This document shows, piece after piece, positions 1 to 8,557 of a stretch of DNA of 23,642 nt (the stretch's first letter is position 1; each line of letters begins with the position of its first letter). The stretch lies in contig JAISAD010000033.1 in assembly GCA_031266895.1 (NCBI GenBank), positions 1 to 23,642 of the forward strand. Reading direction: 5' to 3'. This stretch comes from Bacteroidales bacterium. GTDB lineage: Bacteria > Bacteroidota > Bacteroidia > Bacteroidales > WCHB1-69. The translations under genes were made by a program, and so were the position numbers. The notes below the pieces were generated by a model. That model worked only from the letters and a program-made list of their open reading frames with translations, was not told the DNA's origin and ran no database searches.

Positions 1-337
1 GAGTCAGTACTTCGCTCTCATCAATGAAATCAATATCCAGAGCCTCGAGTATCCGGGCTTCAACTGTGTGTCCTATCCGGGCTTTTGCCATTACGGGTAT
101 GGATACCGCTTTCTGAATATCGATAATCATTTCGGGATCGGACATGCGTGCCACTCCTCCCTGAGCGCGAATATCCGAAGGTACGCGTTCCAGCGCCATC
201 ACTGCAACGGCTCCCGCCTCTTCGGCAATTTTTGCGTGTTCGGGATTGACAACATCCATTATAACTCCGCCCTTGAGCATTTCTGCAAGACCTTTCTTCA
301 CTGCAAATGTTCCTGTTTTCCTGTTTATTTCAGACAT
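1..337 (-). CDS. pdxS: PdxS, pyridoxal 5'-phosphate synthase lyase subunit (5' part, runs off window)
   Basis: This is the first 112 codons of PdxS (SNZ/PDX1 family). With the glutaminase PdxT it makes pyridoxal 5'-phosphate from ribose 5-phosphate, glyceraldehyde 3-phosphate and ammonia in the cytoplasm. The translation starts MSEINRKTGTFAVKKGLAEM and continues with the family hallmarks GGVIMDVVNPEHAKIAEEAG, VMALERVPSDIRAQGGVARM and PVMAKARIGH. Asp28 and Lys85 correspond to B. subtilis Asp24 and the substrate-binding Lys81. The ATG is at 337-335. A Bacteroidota -7 box lies about 35 bp upstream, so the gene probably has its own promoter. About two thirds of the protein lies outside the window. 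The identification is certain from sequence. Confidence 0.96.
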   Translation of the reverse strand, partial: MSEINRKTGTFAVKKGLAEMLKGGVIMDVVNPEHAKIAEEAGAVAVMALERVPSDIRAQGGVARMSDPEMIIDIQKAVSIPVMAKARIGHTVEARILEALDIDFIDESEVLT

Positions 338-358
338 ATTTATTCTTTTTAGATTTTT

Positions 359-393
359 AAAAATAAGGTGCAAAAATAATACATTTTTCCTTA
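359..393 (-). terminator. Possible intrinsic terminator of the B12 operon
   Basis: On the minus strand TAAGG (including the receptor stop codon), AAAAAT, a short loop, ATTTTT, a GCA bulge and CCTTA can fold into a hairpin, followed by five T's. The stem is AT-rich and bulged, and it overlaps the pdxS -7 box, so the two functions would compete or be an either/or reading of the same bases. The call is weak. Confidence 0.35.
370..378 (-). promoter_or_regulatory. -7 promoter box for pdxS
   Basis: On the minus strand the bases read TATTTTTGC, matching the Bacteroidota sigma-ABfr -7 consensus TAnnTTTG. It lies about 33 bp before the pdxS ATG and just after the receptor stop codon, so pdxS can be transcribed independently of the upstream B12 operon. 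Confidence 0.6.
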
Positions 394-2409
394 CCACTTC
401 ACCCAAGCCCCTGTCCGAAAACTGCGCCCCTGCATCGGATAGTTTCGGATGACTTCATATTGCGTGTTGGCGATGTTGAGCAATTCGGCCTTGAGGCCCA
501 GCGTTACGGCTTTGAGCTTAAACTCGTGCATGAGTGCCAGGCTGTGGTCGGTATAGGGTGCCAGGCGGTTTGCCGGACGATTGAGCGGCAGCACGTAGCG
601 TTCGCCGCTGACCAAAAGGGTGTAGGAAAGATTGAACCATGCCGTTGAAAGAAGCAGCGTGGCCGATCCGGTGTGGTGCGGCGTATAGGGAATTTGATGC
701 CTGTAGCTCTTGCTGTTTCTGTCGGTCAGGTCAATAGCACGTTGAAAGGTATAGTGTCCCGTCAGCTCCAGCCTCACCCTTTTCGACCATTTAAAGCTGC
801 CTGTCAGGTTAACGTCTGCGCCTGCAATTTCTACTCTACCGTAGTTGAGCATAGACCATATAAAGAGGTTTTTGCTGGGAATAGCTACAATTTTGTCCAG
901 AACCATGTTGTAGTAGGCATCGCACGTGGCCGACAGCATCCATTTGCCCTGCCAGTATTTCCGGTAAGCGAGGCCGCCATTCAGCTGATGCCCTTTTTCC
1001 GGCTTGAGCGACAGATTGCCTACTTCCCTGTAATAAAGGTCGTTGAAAGTGGGCATGCGGAAACTGTTTTTGTAAAAAAGGCGAATGTAAAAATCTTCGC
1101 GCTTGAGCGGTTTTACCGACAAATTGACGTAGGGCGCTGCATTGTTAGTCGGCTTGGCGGCCTCACCCAGCTCTACCCAGTGAAAAGCCAAAGTGTGCAG
1201 CAGGCCCGCAACTGCTGTGAACTGCCTGATTTCCAATTTTCCGGACAGTGCTGACAGGAGGGTAATGCGGTGAGGATTAGCAAAATCCCTTATATTGGCA
1301 GTCATGCCGTTGTAAAAGAGATCCTGCGCCACATTGAGTGAAATCAATTTATGCGGACTATAGTGCGCTGCTGCCGACAAATAGGCCTCCTGCTGCCGAT
1401 ACTTGTTGTCTAAACGATGCTCCATATTCAAATAATCAGGGTCTAAATAGCGCTGTTTGGCATAGTTATATTTGGCATCCATGCGAAAAACCCATCGTGC
1501 TGTTGCTTTTTTTTGAAAACGAAACTGGGTAAAAAAATTGTCATCCCAAAGACGCTGTCCCGCCCCCTGCCGGTAATAAATGATGGCACCGGGCAGTCCG
1601 CGTTCCGACTTGTAGTAGTAAATCTTCAGGTTCAGTTGCGTACTGTCGTCCAACCGGGCGTAGAGATTGCCCTCTGCCGTAAGGCTTTGCATGTCGGAAT
1701 TGGTACGCCGATCCCGCGAGGTACTGTCGGTTGCTCCTCCATAATGTATCTGATAGGGATAATTGCCTTTGGAATAGAGATAATTTAAATTTACAGAGGA
1801 AGAGAGGGAACGCCCGTTGTGTTTTTTCATTAAGCGATTTTCGAGCCGCAAAGTCGGATTGAGCAGTGCCCACGAGCCTCCGGTAAATCCCACCGACAAA
1901 TTTACAGGCTTTTCTGCCTTGAAAACCGGTTTTTTACTGTGCATTTCAATGAGGTTGGAGTAGGCCAGCATCCGCGCCGGCATAAAAATATTATCGCTGT
2001 TACCGCTTATGAGGGACATCTCCTGCATATTCTCCAACGAAAACTTGCCCAAATCAATCTGACCGGTCTGGCAGTCAATAACCGGAAGGCCGTCATAAGC
2101 CACGCCGGTGTGCTGTGCCCCAAAGCCTCTTACCGAAACGGTTTTCAGTCCGCCTGCGCCGCCCCAGTCCTTAACTAAAATACCCGACATCAGCTTCAAG
2201 GCATCCGACATTTGCAGTACCGATAATTTTTGCAGGGTTTCGCCCTCCAGAATCTGGAGAGGCACTCCCGATCCTCTGCCGAGAGCATCGGGCACTCCCG
2301 TAACCTCTACTGCACGCAGCCACTGCGCAACCGTATCCTGATTTTGTGCATGCAACAGAACGGCAATCAGGCAAATAACTAATGCAGAGAGTATTTTTTT
2401 TATGCTCAT
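391..2409 (-). CDS. TonB-dependent outer-membrane receptor, BtuB-like (probable cobalamin receptor)
   Basis: A 672-aa outer-membrane receptor with a signal peptide (about residues 1-22, ending LLHAQ), an N-terminal plug of about 120 residues (VEVTG start, then ...VSVRGFG, VAYDGLPVIDCQTGQIDLG) and a 22-stranded-type barrel ending in aromatic W (GAWVKW). It lacks the carboxypeptidase-like regulatory domain of SusC-type receptors, as BtuB-type receptors do. The ATG at 2409 overlaps the nrdG stop (ATGA); an alternative ATG three codons upstream at 2418 is less likely because that overlap is the usual coupling arrangement. The B12 assignment rests on context: a cobalamin riboswitch and a BtuG-like lipoprotein head the same gene string. 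Substrate specificity cannot be read from the sequence alone; a siderophore or other cobamide is the alternative. Confidence 0.8.
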   Translation of the reverse strand: MSIKKILSALVICLIAVLLHAQNQDTVAQWLRAVEVTGVPDALGRGSGVPLQILEGETLQKLSVLQMSDALKLMSGILVKDWGGAGGLKTVSVRGFGAQHTGVAYDGLPVIDCQTGQIDLGKFSLENMQEMSLISGNSDNIFMPARMLAYSNLIEMHSKKPVFKAEKPVNLSVGFTGGSWALLNPTLRLENRLMKKHNGRSLSSSVNLNYLYSKGNYPYQIHYGGATDSTSRDRRTNSDMQSLTAEGNLYARLDDSTQLNLKIYYYKSERGLPGAIIYYRQGAGQRLWDDNFFTQFRFQKKATARWVFRMDAKYNYAKQRYLDPDYLNMEHRLDNKYRQQEAYLSAAAHYSPHKLISLNVAQDLFYNGMTANIRDFANPHRITLLSALSGKLEIRQFTAVAGLLHTLAFHWVELGEAAKPTNNAAPYVNLSVKPLKREDFYIRLFYKNSFRMPTFNDLYYREVGNLSLKPEKGHQLNGGLAYRKYWQGKWMLSATCDAYYNMVLDKIVAIPSKNLFIWSMLNYGRVEIAGADVNLTGSFKWSKRVRLELTGHYTFQRAIDLTDRNSKSYRHQIPYTPHHTGSATLLLSTAWFNLSYTLLVSGERYVLPLNRPANRLAPYTDHSLALMHEFKLKAVTLGLKAELLNIANTQYEVIRNYPMQGRSFRTGAWVKW

Positions 2410-2885
2410 GGCCTGCATTTTTTCCAGAACAGGCTGGTTTTATCTGTTATTTCTCCATTTTTTATATGATAAAATCGCTGGTTGGTGAGTGGTGAATTTA
2501 ATCCGCCCAGACTTTCCATATATGCGCCGGTTTTTATGTAGTCAAAAACCTGTTGCGCACTGTCAAATATGGTTAATTTGCCCGAATACCAGGCGGTTTT
2601 TAAAGGGGGACAGTCCGTTGCGCCGGCGCGTGCCAGCGCGGCCAGTTTCAGCACCTCTTCCGGAGCACTGTCGCCTCCCATGAAGCATACGCATGTAACT
2701 GCATTTCCATATCTGGAAAGCAGGGCAGACAGCACGCTTTCCGTCAGCTCCTCTCCGGTATTCTCCTGCAGATGCGGGCTATGGCAACCCTTGCACCGAT
2801 TGGGGCAATTCGTAAGATTGATTGCGAGGGTTACTTCTCCCGGGATTTCCTGGAAAACGATGTCGTGAGAGTGGTATTTGAGCAT
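2406..2885 (-). CDS. nrdG: NrdG, anaerobic ribonucleotide reductase activating protein (radical SAM)
   Basis: A 159-aa activase that uses a [4Fe-4S] cluster and S-adenosylmethionine to put the glycyl radical on NrdD. The radical-SAM cysteines are visible as Cys27-x3-Cys31-x2-Cys34 (NCPNRCKGCHSPHL), followed by the SAM-contact region FMGGD (about residues 68-72). The length is normal for the family. It reads toward the TonB receptor, with which it overlaps by 4 bp, and lies about 390 bp downstream of nrdD, an unusually wide spacing that is filled by a broken toxin-antitoxin remnant. It lacks a clear promoter of its own, so it probably depends on upstream transcription. Confidence 0.95.
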   Translation of the reverse strand: MLKYHSHDIVFQEIPGEVTLAINLTNCPNRCKGCHSPHLQENTGEELTESVLSALLSRYGNAVTCVCFMGGDSAPEEVLKLAALARAGATDCPPLKTAWYSGKLTIFDSAQQVFDYIKTGAYMESLGGLNSPLTNQRFYHIKNGEITDKTSLFWKKCRP

Positions 2886-2907
2886 ATTTCACGGCATTTA
2901 TATTCAA

Positions 2908-3190
2908 TTATCCAAATATTCTTCTAAAAATATTTTTAACTGTTTCAATGTCTTCCTCTTTCAAACGAAACATAAGAAGGTCCGTACAGGTGATTGGCTA
3001 TCAATTCTCTTGACAGAGGTTTCCGGCTTATTTTGTCGGAAACTACATACAGACCCTTTTTCAAGCGAATAATGTCGCCGCGCTTTTCCATTGTAGCGAT
3101 TTTATCGTTGGGTGAACGGTAATCGCGCAATTTTTCCCATAAAACTGCATGTTGCATTGGGATATTTTTGTATTGTTCTAATTCTAACAT
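2908..3190 (-). pseudogene. Toxin-antitoxin remnant: AbiEi-like N-terminus joined to a nucleotidyltransferase start
   Basis: From 3190 an open frame of 81 codons resembles the N-terminal winged-helix part of AbiEi-type antitoxin/regulators found in Bacteroidales (…YRSPNDKIATMEKRGDII, then LSRELIANHLYGPSYVSFE) and stops abruptly after ERGRH at 2945. Such proteins are normally about 200 aa. A second frame beginning inside the same stretch (ATG at 2973, stop at 2908) reads LKEEDIETVKNIFRRIFG, which looks like the start of a small MNT-type nucleotidyltransferase antitoxin. Its joining region (TTTGAAAG) suits both families. I read this as two gene starts fused by a deletion, leaving a scar between nrdD and nrdG. 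The AbiEi resemblance is recalled from family knowledge; the second half is more speculative. Confidence 0.55.
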
Positions 3191-3272
3191 AAATTTTTCA
3201 AGTAAAAATCACTGCAAATTTTACTGTATTAACACCATATTCATAATCAAAAAATCATTCTAAAATCACAAT

Positions 3273-5360
3273 TCAGACCTTCTTATAATGTCTCCGTGCA
3301 GCCTCCTCCTGCCGTGCCTGTGAAAAATTACTAATCCGTTTCATATAACCGATAACGCGTGTGAGATAATCGAGGTTTGTGCTGCCGCATTTCGGGCACC
3401 GTTTCAGATTGTGTTTGTCGATATGCCCGCAATCGTTGCAAACCGTATTGGGAATGTTGAATGTGAAATAGTTGCAGCCTTCCTGCGTCGCCACACGCAA
3501 AAGTTGACGGTACTGTTCTTTAGTTAAATGTTCTTCCAAATTGAGGTGCAAAGCCGAGCCGCCTGTCAGGTGTTCGATATATTTTTTGCCGTGCAGGCGG
3601 AATTTATCTATAATGTTCAATCTTTCGTCTTCTACAATATAAAAATAGCTGTTGTAGCAATCGCGATTTACCTGATACCCATCCCGCTTGTCCCATTTGG
3701 CATGCTTTACGCCCACATTTTCGGCAGGAATCATTTCGCAGTAAAACATCACCTCTTTTTCCCTGTCCTGGTAGCGGCGATTGTAAGTTTCGATAAGTCC
3801 GAGTGTTTGCTGCACAAATTCGGCATATTTCGGATTGTCATTAATCTCAATGCCCAAAAATTCGGCCGCTTCCACCAAACCGTTCACGCCAATGGTGAGG
3901 TATTGGCGTTCCATCTTGATATATTTCGCTGTAAAAAGTGGCAACATGCCCTTTTCGTACATGTATTTCAAGTTTTCGTTGTAGGCGAGTTGCACTTTAT
4001 GCACAAGATCGGCAATCTCTTCGAGGAACAACTGATAAGGAGTGCCCTCGCGAGCCGCCTGCTGAATGCAACGGTTAAGGTTTATGGTCAGTACGCTTTT
4101 TGAACCGGTGGAAACGCCACCTGCACCAAGCGTATAGCTAAATTCGTTGTCCTGGATTTTGTTGCGCAGGCGACAGCAACTTGCTAACGAGTCGGCATTG
4201 TCGCTCATATAGGTAAAGAACGAGTGCCCTTCAGCGTACATTTCGGCGGTAAAATCGCCATATTCCTTATCTTTGCAATCGCCGTTTTCCGTGAGAAGCG
4301 CCATCGTTTCCACAGGGAAAGTCAGTACACTGCGGGTGCGCTCCTTATTAAACCACTTCATAAAACGCTTTTGCAGCCAGCTCAGCGAGTCCCAATGCGG
4401 TTTTGTACCGTCAGGGAAAAAAAAGCCCTCGAAAATGCTCTCAAAATAGTACCTGTCAAAATAGGAAATATTCCAAAAAACTGCCTGAAAATTCCGTGCG
4501 CCCGTCGGCTGATTGATAGAGTAGATAATTTGCTCGAAACAGTCGGTAATTACCTTATCCAGCGTGCGCTGCTTTTTCGACAGATCTACAATTTGAGTAG
4601 TATTTGTATAATAATCTTCGCCATATTCCAACCCAATAAAATAGTTCAGATATAGCAAAAATTCAGGCGTTGCACATGCGCCACTCAGCATGCTCGATAC
4701 CATAAAAACCATATTGATAAAGCTGCCGCAAAACGATTTCAGGTTCGTTGGCGCTTTTGAATTTCCGCCAATGGAAACCGTGCCGTCAAGCAGCCAGGGA
4801 TACATGGTAATGCTCGCGCAATAGTTGGCAAGCGAGGTTTCATCATTTTTGTAAATATAGTGTTGATTTAAGTAATGGATATACTTGTCAGCCAATTCTT
4901 TTCCATACATCTCTTTCACCTTGTCGGTGAGCATGCGGCGGTTAAGGCGGATAAAATTCGATTTGGGCAGCTCGCTGATAAGCGTTGCCATATTTTTATT
5001 TTCCACATTGGCGTTGGCATCAAATTTGCTGCCGGTCGCGGCGTTTTTCGCATCGCAATAGTCCATCAGAAATTTGAGTTTTTCGCACACCTCTCTGTCT
5101 TCGAGGTGCTTTTGCCGATAAAGCATGTACGATTTGGCAACGGTATAGTAGCGTTCCGACATCAGTGCAATTTCTACCTGATTCTGAATATCTTCTACCG
5201 TACTGCCATTGGTAATGTTAATGCGACACAAAATGTTGGTGAGTACGTCTTGCGTAGCAAAACTGCCTACCGACAAAAAGGCTTTATTAATAGCAGTTTT
5301 TATTTTTTCGATTGAAAAAAGCTCCTGCGAACCGTCCCGTTTCGTGATATAGATTTCCAT
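3273..5360 (-). CDS. nrdD: NrdD, anaerobic (class III) ribonucleoside-triphosphate reductase
   Basis: A 695-aa glycyl-radical enzyme that reduces ribonucleoside triphosphates to deoxynucleotides without oxygen or cobalamin. Visible parts are an N-terminal ATP-cone (about residues 1-90, YITKRDGSQELFSIEKI), a central barrel with a Cys pair (SCC, 394-396), a C-terminal zinc site (Cys641, Cys644, Cys655, Cys658) and the glycyl-radical loop RVIGYMKR with Gly671, 24 residues from the C-terminus. The start is 12 bp after the stop of the preceding secreted-protein gene, with no visible promoter or terminator between, so it appears to be co-transcribed with the riboswitch-led genes. Length and motifs are complete; the gene looks functional. 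Confidence 0.97.
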   Translation of the reverse strand: MEIYITKRDGSQELFSIEKIKTAINKAFLSVGSFATQDVLTNILCRINITNGSTVEDIQNQVEIALMSERYYTVAKSYMLYRQKHLEDREVCEKLKFLMDYCDAKNAATGSKFDANANVENKNMATLISELPKSNFIRLNRRMLTDKVKEMYGKELADKYIHYLNQHYIYKNDETSLANYCASITMYPWLLDGTVSIGGNSKAPTNLKSFCGSFINMVFMVSSMLSGACATPEFLLYLNYFIGLEYGEDYYTNTTQIVDLSKKQRTLDKVITDCFEQIIYSINQPTGARNFQAVFWNISYFDRYYFESIFEGFFFPDGTKPHWDSLSWLQKRFMKWFNKERTRSVLTFPVETMALLTENGDCKDKEYGDFTAEMYAEGHSFFTYMSDNADSLASCCRLRNKIQDNEFSYTLGAGGVSTGSKSVLTINLNRCIQQAAREGTPYQLFLEEIADLVHKVQLAYNENLKYMYEKGMLPLFTAKYIKMERQYLTIGVNGLVEAAEFLGIEINDNPKYAEFVQQTLGLIETYNRRYQDREKEVMFYCEMIPAENVGVKHAKWDKRDGYQVNRDCYNSYFYIVEDERLNIIDKFRLHGKKYIEHLTGGSALHLNLEEHLTKEQYRQLLRVATQEGCNYFTFNIPNTVCNDCGHIDKHNLKRCPKCGSTNLDYLTRVIGYMKRISNFSQARQEEAARRHYKKV

Positions 5361-5372
5361 AAATAATCAGGT

Positions 5373-6371
5373 TTATTTTACAAATTTTACACTGTTACCG
5401 TCCACTTTCAACACATAAACCCCCTTAGGCAGTGCCGAAACATCAATTTCCTGAACTGACATTTGAGATTTGAGAACCGACATTTGGAGTTGTCCCAGCA
5501 TGTTGTAAATCTCAATAATGCTACTTCCTCGCAATTCGCAATTATTTCCTTCGGTCATGTATTGCATGTTTGCAATTCGCAATTTATCTGTTACAGGGTT
5601 GGGATAAACCACAAGCTTTGGAAACTCAGCAACAGGTATCGCAGTGTTGTTTTGATTATGGATAACTCCCACGCCGGCCAAATCAAATCCACTCGAAGCA
5701 AAAGGCGTTGGATAAGGGTCATTGATTATATTTTCATTGGCGTCATAAGTGGCATAGTCGGGGTTAATAGAGCCAACCACATCTATGATTTTCACATACC
5801 GGATATTGTTTTTATCCAAATCGGGATCATCGGGCAATTCGTCCAAATCAAACGGCGTTCCCCAGCCTGCCTTATATTTACCTGCCAAATTGTTTATCAA
5901 CGTAGCATCAAGCGTGCCGTTACCGCCGACTTGCATTGCCGTTTGTGTGTTTGACGTTGCCAGAAAGCGGAAATAGTGAACACTGTCGGAACTAACCTCT
6001 ACGAAGGCAAGTTCCAAAAAAGTATCACTAAACGAATTTTCAAATACGGCAAAATCATAACCCGTACCATTGGCAAGTGGCGTTTGGAACGTAAGAATGG
6101 CCTCGCCTCCATCGCCCAAGCTTACTACATTGACGGTACTTTCTGTTACTTTGCCCGTTGCGTCAGCATCAGCACCATAACTTGCATAGCCATTTTGCGG
6201 CTGTGCAATATTCATATAGCCGCGAGTTACAACGCACCCCGTTGCCCATTCTATAAATTGAGGGGCGTCGCAGTGAATAGCTTTGCAACCTTCACTGCCG
6301 ACAATTCCGTCGAATTGCGCCCAGAGGGAAACAGGGAATATTAGAAACAAATAAAAAGCTACAGTTCTCAT
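5373..6371 (-). CDS. Secreted T9SS-cargo protein of unknown function in the B12 operon (332 aa)
   Basis: Signal peptide 1-19 (MRTVAFYLFL then SLWAQ), a globular domain at about residues 20-240 and a T9SS type A sorting domain at about 253-332 (VVYPNPVTDKL ... GVYVLKVDG). The globular domain contains GDGGEAILTF, GYDFAVFENSFSDTFLELAF, VEVSSDSVHYF, NNLAGKYKAGWGTPFDL and a GFDLAGVGVIH end. As I recall, the same pattern occurs in surface-anchored proteins of several phyla without a known function. I chose the ATG at 6371 because it gives a clean signal peptide; a TTG lies 7 codons upstream. It starts 10 bp after the previous gene and ends 12 bp before nrdD. The sorting domain carries an unusual insertion (about residues 268-285). 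The role in cobalamin capture is inferred only from context. Confidence 0.85.
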   Translation of the reverse strand: MRTVAFYLFLIFPVSLWAQFDGIVGSEGCKAIHCDAPQFIEWATGCVVTRGYMNIAQPQNGYASYGADADATGKVTESTVNVVSLGDGGEAILTFQTPLANGTGYDFAVFENSFSDTFLELAFVEVSSDSVHYFRFLATSNTQTAMQVGGNGTLDATLINNLAGKYKAGWGTPFDLDELPDDPDLDKNNIRYVKIIDVVGSINPDYATYDANENIINDPYPTPFASSGFDLAGVGVIHNQNNTAIPVAEFPKLVVYPNPVTDKLRIANMQYMTEGNNCELRGSSIIEIYNMLGQLQMSVLKSQMSVQEIDVSALPKGVYVLKVDGNSVKFVK

Positions 6372-6381
6372 ATTGAAGATT

Positions 6382-8535
6382 TTAATTAACAATCAATTTT
6401 TGCATTATGGCAGAATTTTTAGCTTGCAAATGTACGAAATAAATTCCTTTTTTTAAATTGCTGACATCTACATTTTTAACCGTTTGGTTATGCGCATAAA
6501 AATTATCTGTCATAACCGTTTTTCCGCTTATGTCTGTAATCTCTAAAAACACATTTCCGGTTATTTCACTGATTGTCAGGCAAATAAAATCTTTTGCCGG
6601 ATTGGGATAAAGTGTTATTTGGCCAGCCAATACCTCATTAATGCCGCTTTGAACAACAACGATCTCTTTTGTTACAGGTTCAGACTCGCCGCCTGCACCG
6701 GTAACAGTCAGCGTAACCTGATAAGTGCCGCTTTGGGCATAGGCATGCGTGGGATTTTGTTCGACAGAAGTCGTTTCATCTCCAAAATTCCATGCCCATG
6801 CTGCAGGTGAACCCGTGCTTAAGTCTGTAAAGGTGGCCGTTAAAGAGTCTGTTGCAAAACTAAAATCGGCCACAGGAATAGTAGGTGTCGAAGTAAAAAC
6901 AATCTCTTTTACAGCCGGTTCGGACTCGCCGCCTGCACCGGTAACAGTCAGCGTAACCTGATAAGTGCCGCTTTGGGCATAGGCATGCGTTGGATTTTGT
7001 TCAACAGAAGTCGTTTCATCTCCAAAATTCCATGCCCAAGCTTCAGGTGAACCCGTGCTTAAGTCTGTAAAGGTGGCCGTTAAAGAGTCTGTTGCAAAAC
7101 TAAAATCGGCCACAGGAGCGGGAACAGTGGCCAAAGGCGCTACCACAATATTGTCGAGTTGATAAAAATAAGCCGTTGTTGAGCCGGATTGGCGAAAAGC
7201 GATGTAATGATAGCCTGACGGCGCATTAACCAGCGAAACTGTGTAGGTCGCATAGGTTCCGTCGGCAACGGTAATCAGCGAGCTTACATTTTGCACAGAT
7301 ATAAATGTAGCAGGGTCGGCGGGGTCGGAAAGCACGCCGATTTCAAACACGCCCGACGATGCCCCGCTTTCGCACCAAAGGTCGAAAGTAACATCAAGCA
7401 CATTTGCCTCTTCTACAAATTCGGGCATTGCGAGCATCTGCGGCGCAACACCGTAAAATCTTACAAACTTTCCATGATCCGGCTTTGACGCTACAGCAGG
7501 ATACACGGGACCGCCGGGATTATGCGTCTGCGTTTTTGTCCAGCAATCAGGAACTGTGTAATCAACAATCGATGTAAAATCCTCTGTAAAACCGTCGCCT
7601 ACCGCCACCGCTTCACAGGGCGTTGTAAATGAGAATATGTCAGAATAGCCGCTGTTACCATCTGTTTCTCCGCAGTGCGTTTTTATTCTTATCTGATAGG
7701 TTGTTACAGGAATAACCGTAAGTGTTGCGGAAGTTTGGCTAACGTTGCCGATTACTGTTGCATCAGTCCAATCCTGGCTTGCGGTTTTATATTCCACTGT
7801 GTAGCTCTCTGCATTTGCCGCCCCCTGCCAACTTACAGCGGCGGAATATACGTCTGCTGTAATAGAAAGTTCCGTTGGCTTTGCGCAAGTTGCCTGAACA
7901 CCTGTAATATTTGTAAGCATCAATCGTATATTGGCACAGTTGTCATTCACTTCGCCTGGAGCATCATTTGCAGGCGTCGAACCGTCGCTGTTTGCTACCC
8001 AGTGTTTGTTTACCGCAGAAGTATAATAGAGATAGGCATCCGAACCGCCGTTGGTGTAATTGGCTCTTGTGTCGGTAATCACTAAAAGATTTCCGCCACT
8101 GTACGGAAACGGCGCAGAAAATTCAAACTCATTCCATGTGTTAGCAGTAAGCGAAATGTCTGTTCCTGTTTGCGAATAAACCAGCGTTGCGCTTTCTATT
8201 AATGCAGCCCAATCAGCAAACATTGAGGTGGTGAGTTCGGCTTGAGACACTTCTTTCAAATAAATTTTGATTTCGCGGTCGGCGTTAGGCGCAACTACCG
8301 CAGCAAGTTGAAAAGCGAGTGTGGTAATTTCCCCTCCGGTGATTTCCAGCCAGTTTCCATTTACCAGTTCTTCGCTTGCGTAAAGAGTAGCATGGTGTGC
8401 AAAGCCCCAGTAGCCGCCAAGATTCAAATTACGCGACTCGGCTGTGCCGGTCCCAATAGTAATGGTTTCCTGAGCCCACCCAAATGTTGCGGCAAATAAT
8501 GCCGCAACAACAAATATCAGTTTTTTTCTATTCAT
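6382..8535 (-). CDS. Secreted multidomain T9SS-cargo protein with FN3-like and twin PKD domains (717 aa)
   Basis: Signal peptide 1-22 (ending FGWAQ). Then come a beta-sandwich region with an LNLGGYWGFAHHATLY start (about 25-210), an FN3-like domain (about 216-306), a jelly-roll or choice-of-anchor-like domain (about 313-468), two nearly identical PKD domains (about 475-546 and 555-627, each with WNFGDETTSVEQNPTHAYA) and a T9SS type A sorting domain (about 640-717, LYPNPAKDFICL ... KGIYFVHLQ). It is exported by T9SS and either released or attached to the surface glycolipid. The domains are typical ligand- or carbohydrate-binding and spacer modules; no catalytic motif is visible. It lies 22 bp after the 491-aa gene and 10 bp before the 332-aa gene, inside the riboswitch-led string. 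The substrate is unknown. Confidence 0.87.
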   Translation of the reverse strand: MNRKKLIFVVAALFAATFGWAQETITIGTGTAESRNLNLGGYWGFAHHATLYASEELVNGNWLEITGGEITTLAFQLAAVVAPNADREIKIYLKEVSQAELTTSMFADWAALIESATLVYSQTGTDISLTANTWNEFEFSAPFPYSGGNLLVITDTRANYTNGGSDAYLYYTSAVNKHWVANSDGSTPANDAPGEVNDNCANIRLMLTNITGVQATCAKPTELSITADVYSAAVSWQGAANAESYTVEYKTASQDWTDATVIGNVSQTSATLTVIPVTTYQIRIKTHCGETDGNSGYSDIFSFTTPCEAVAVGDGFTEDFTSIVDYTVPDCWTKTQTHNPGGPVYPAVASKPDHGKFVRFYGVAPQMLAMPEFVEEANVLDVTFDLWCESGASSGVFEIGVLSDPADPATFISVQNVSSLITVADGTYATYTVSLVNAPSGYHYIAFRQSGSTTAYFYQLDNIVVAPLATVPAPVADFSFATDSLTATFTDLSTGSPEAWAWNFGDETTSVEQNPTHAYAQSGTYQVTLTVTGAGGESEPAVKEIVFTSTPTIPVADFSFATDSLTATFTDLSTGSPAAWAWNFGDETTSVEQNPTHAYAQSGTYQVTLTVTGAGGESEPVTKEIVVVQSGINEVLAGQITLYPNPAKDFICLTISEITGNVFLEITDISGKTVMTDNFYAHNQTVKNVDVSNLKKGIYFVHLQAKNSAIMQKLIVN
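6662..7117 (-). repeat. Tandem 240-bp duplication encoding the two PKD domains
   Basis: Bases 6662-6877 and 6902-7117 match with an offset of exactly 240 bp (80 codons) and only about a dozen differences. The copies therefore arose by a recent in-frame duplication or are kept alike by gene conversion. The two encoded PKD domains differ at only a few residues, such as EAWAW and AAWAW. Confidence 0.93.
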
Positions 8536-8557
8536 ATCAAACCAGGATATTTTTCAA

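Noticed and set aside
68..452. Plus-strand reading frames over the start of the window
   Set aside because: They are antisense to pdxS and the receptor; the minus-strand translation is unmistakable PdxS.
3190..3272. A possible -7 box (TAAAATTTGC on the minus strand) before the toxin-antitoxin remnant
   Set aside because: The spacing between TA and TTTG is one base too long for the consensus, so it is not listed as a promoter, though it could weakly serve nrdG.
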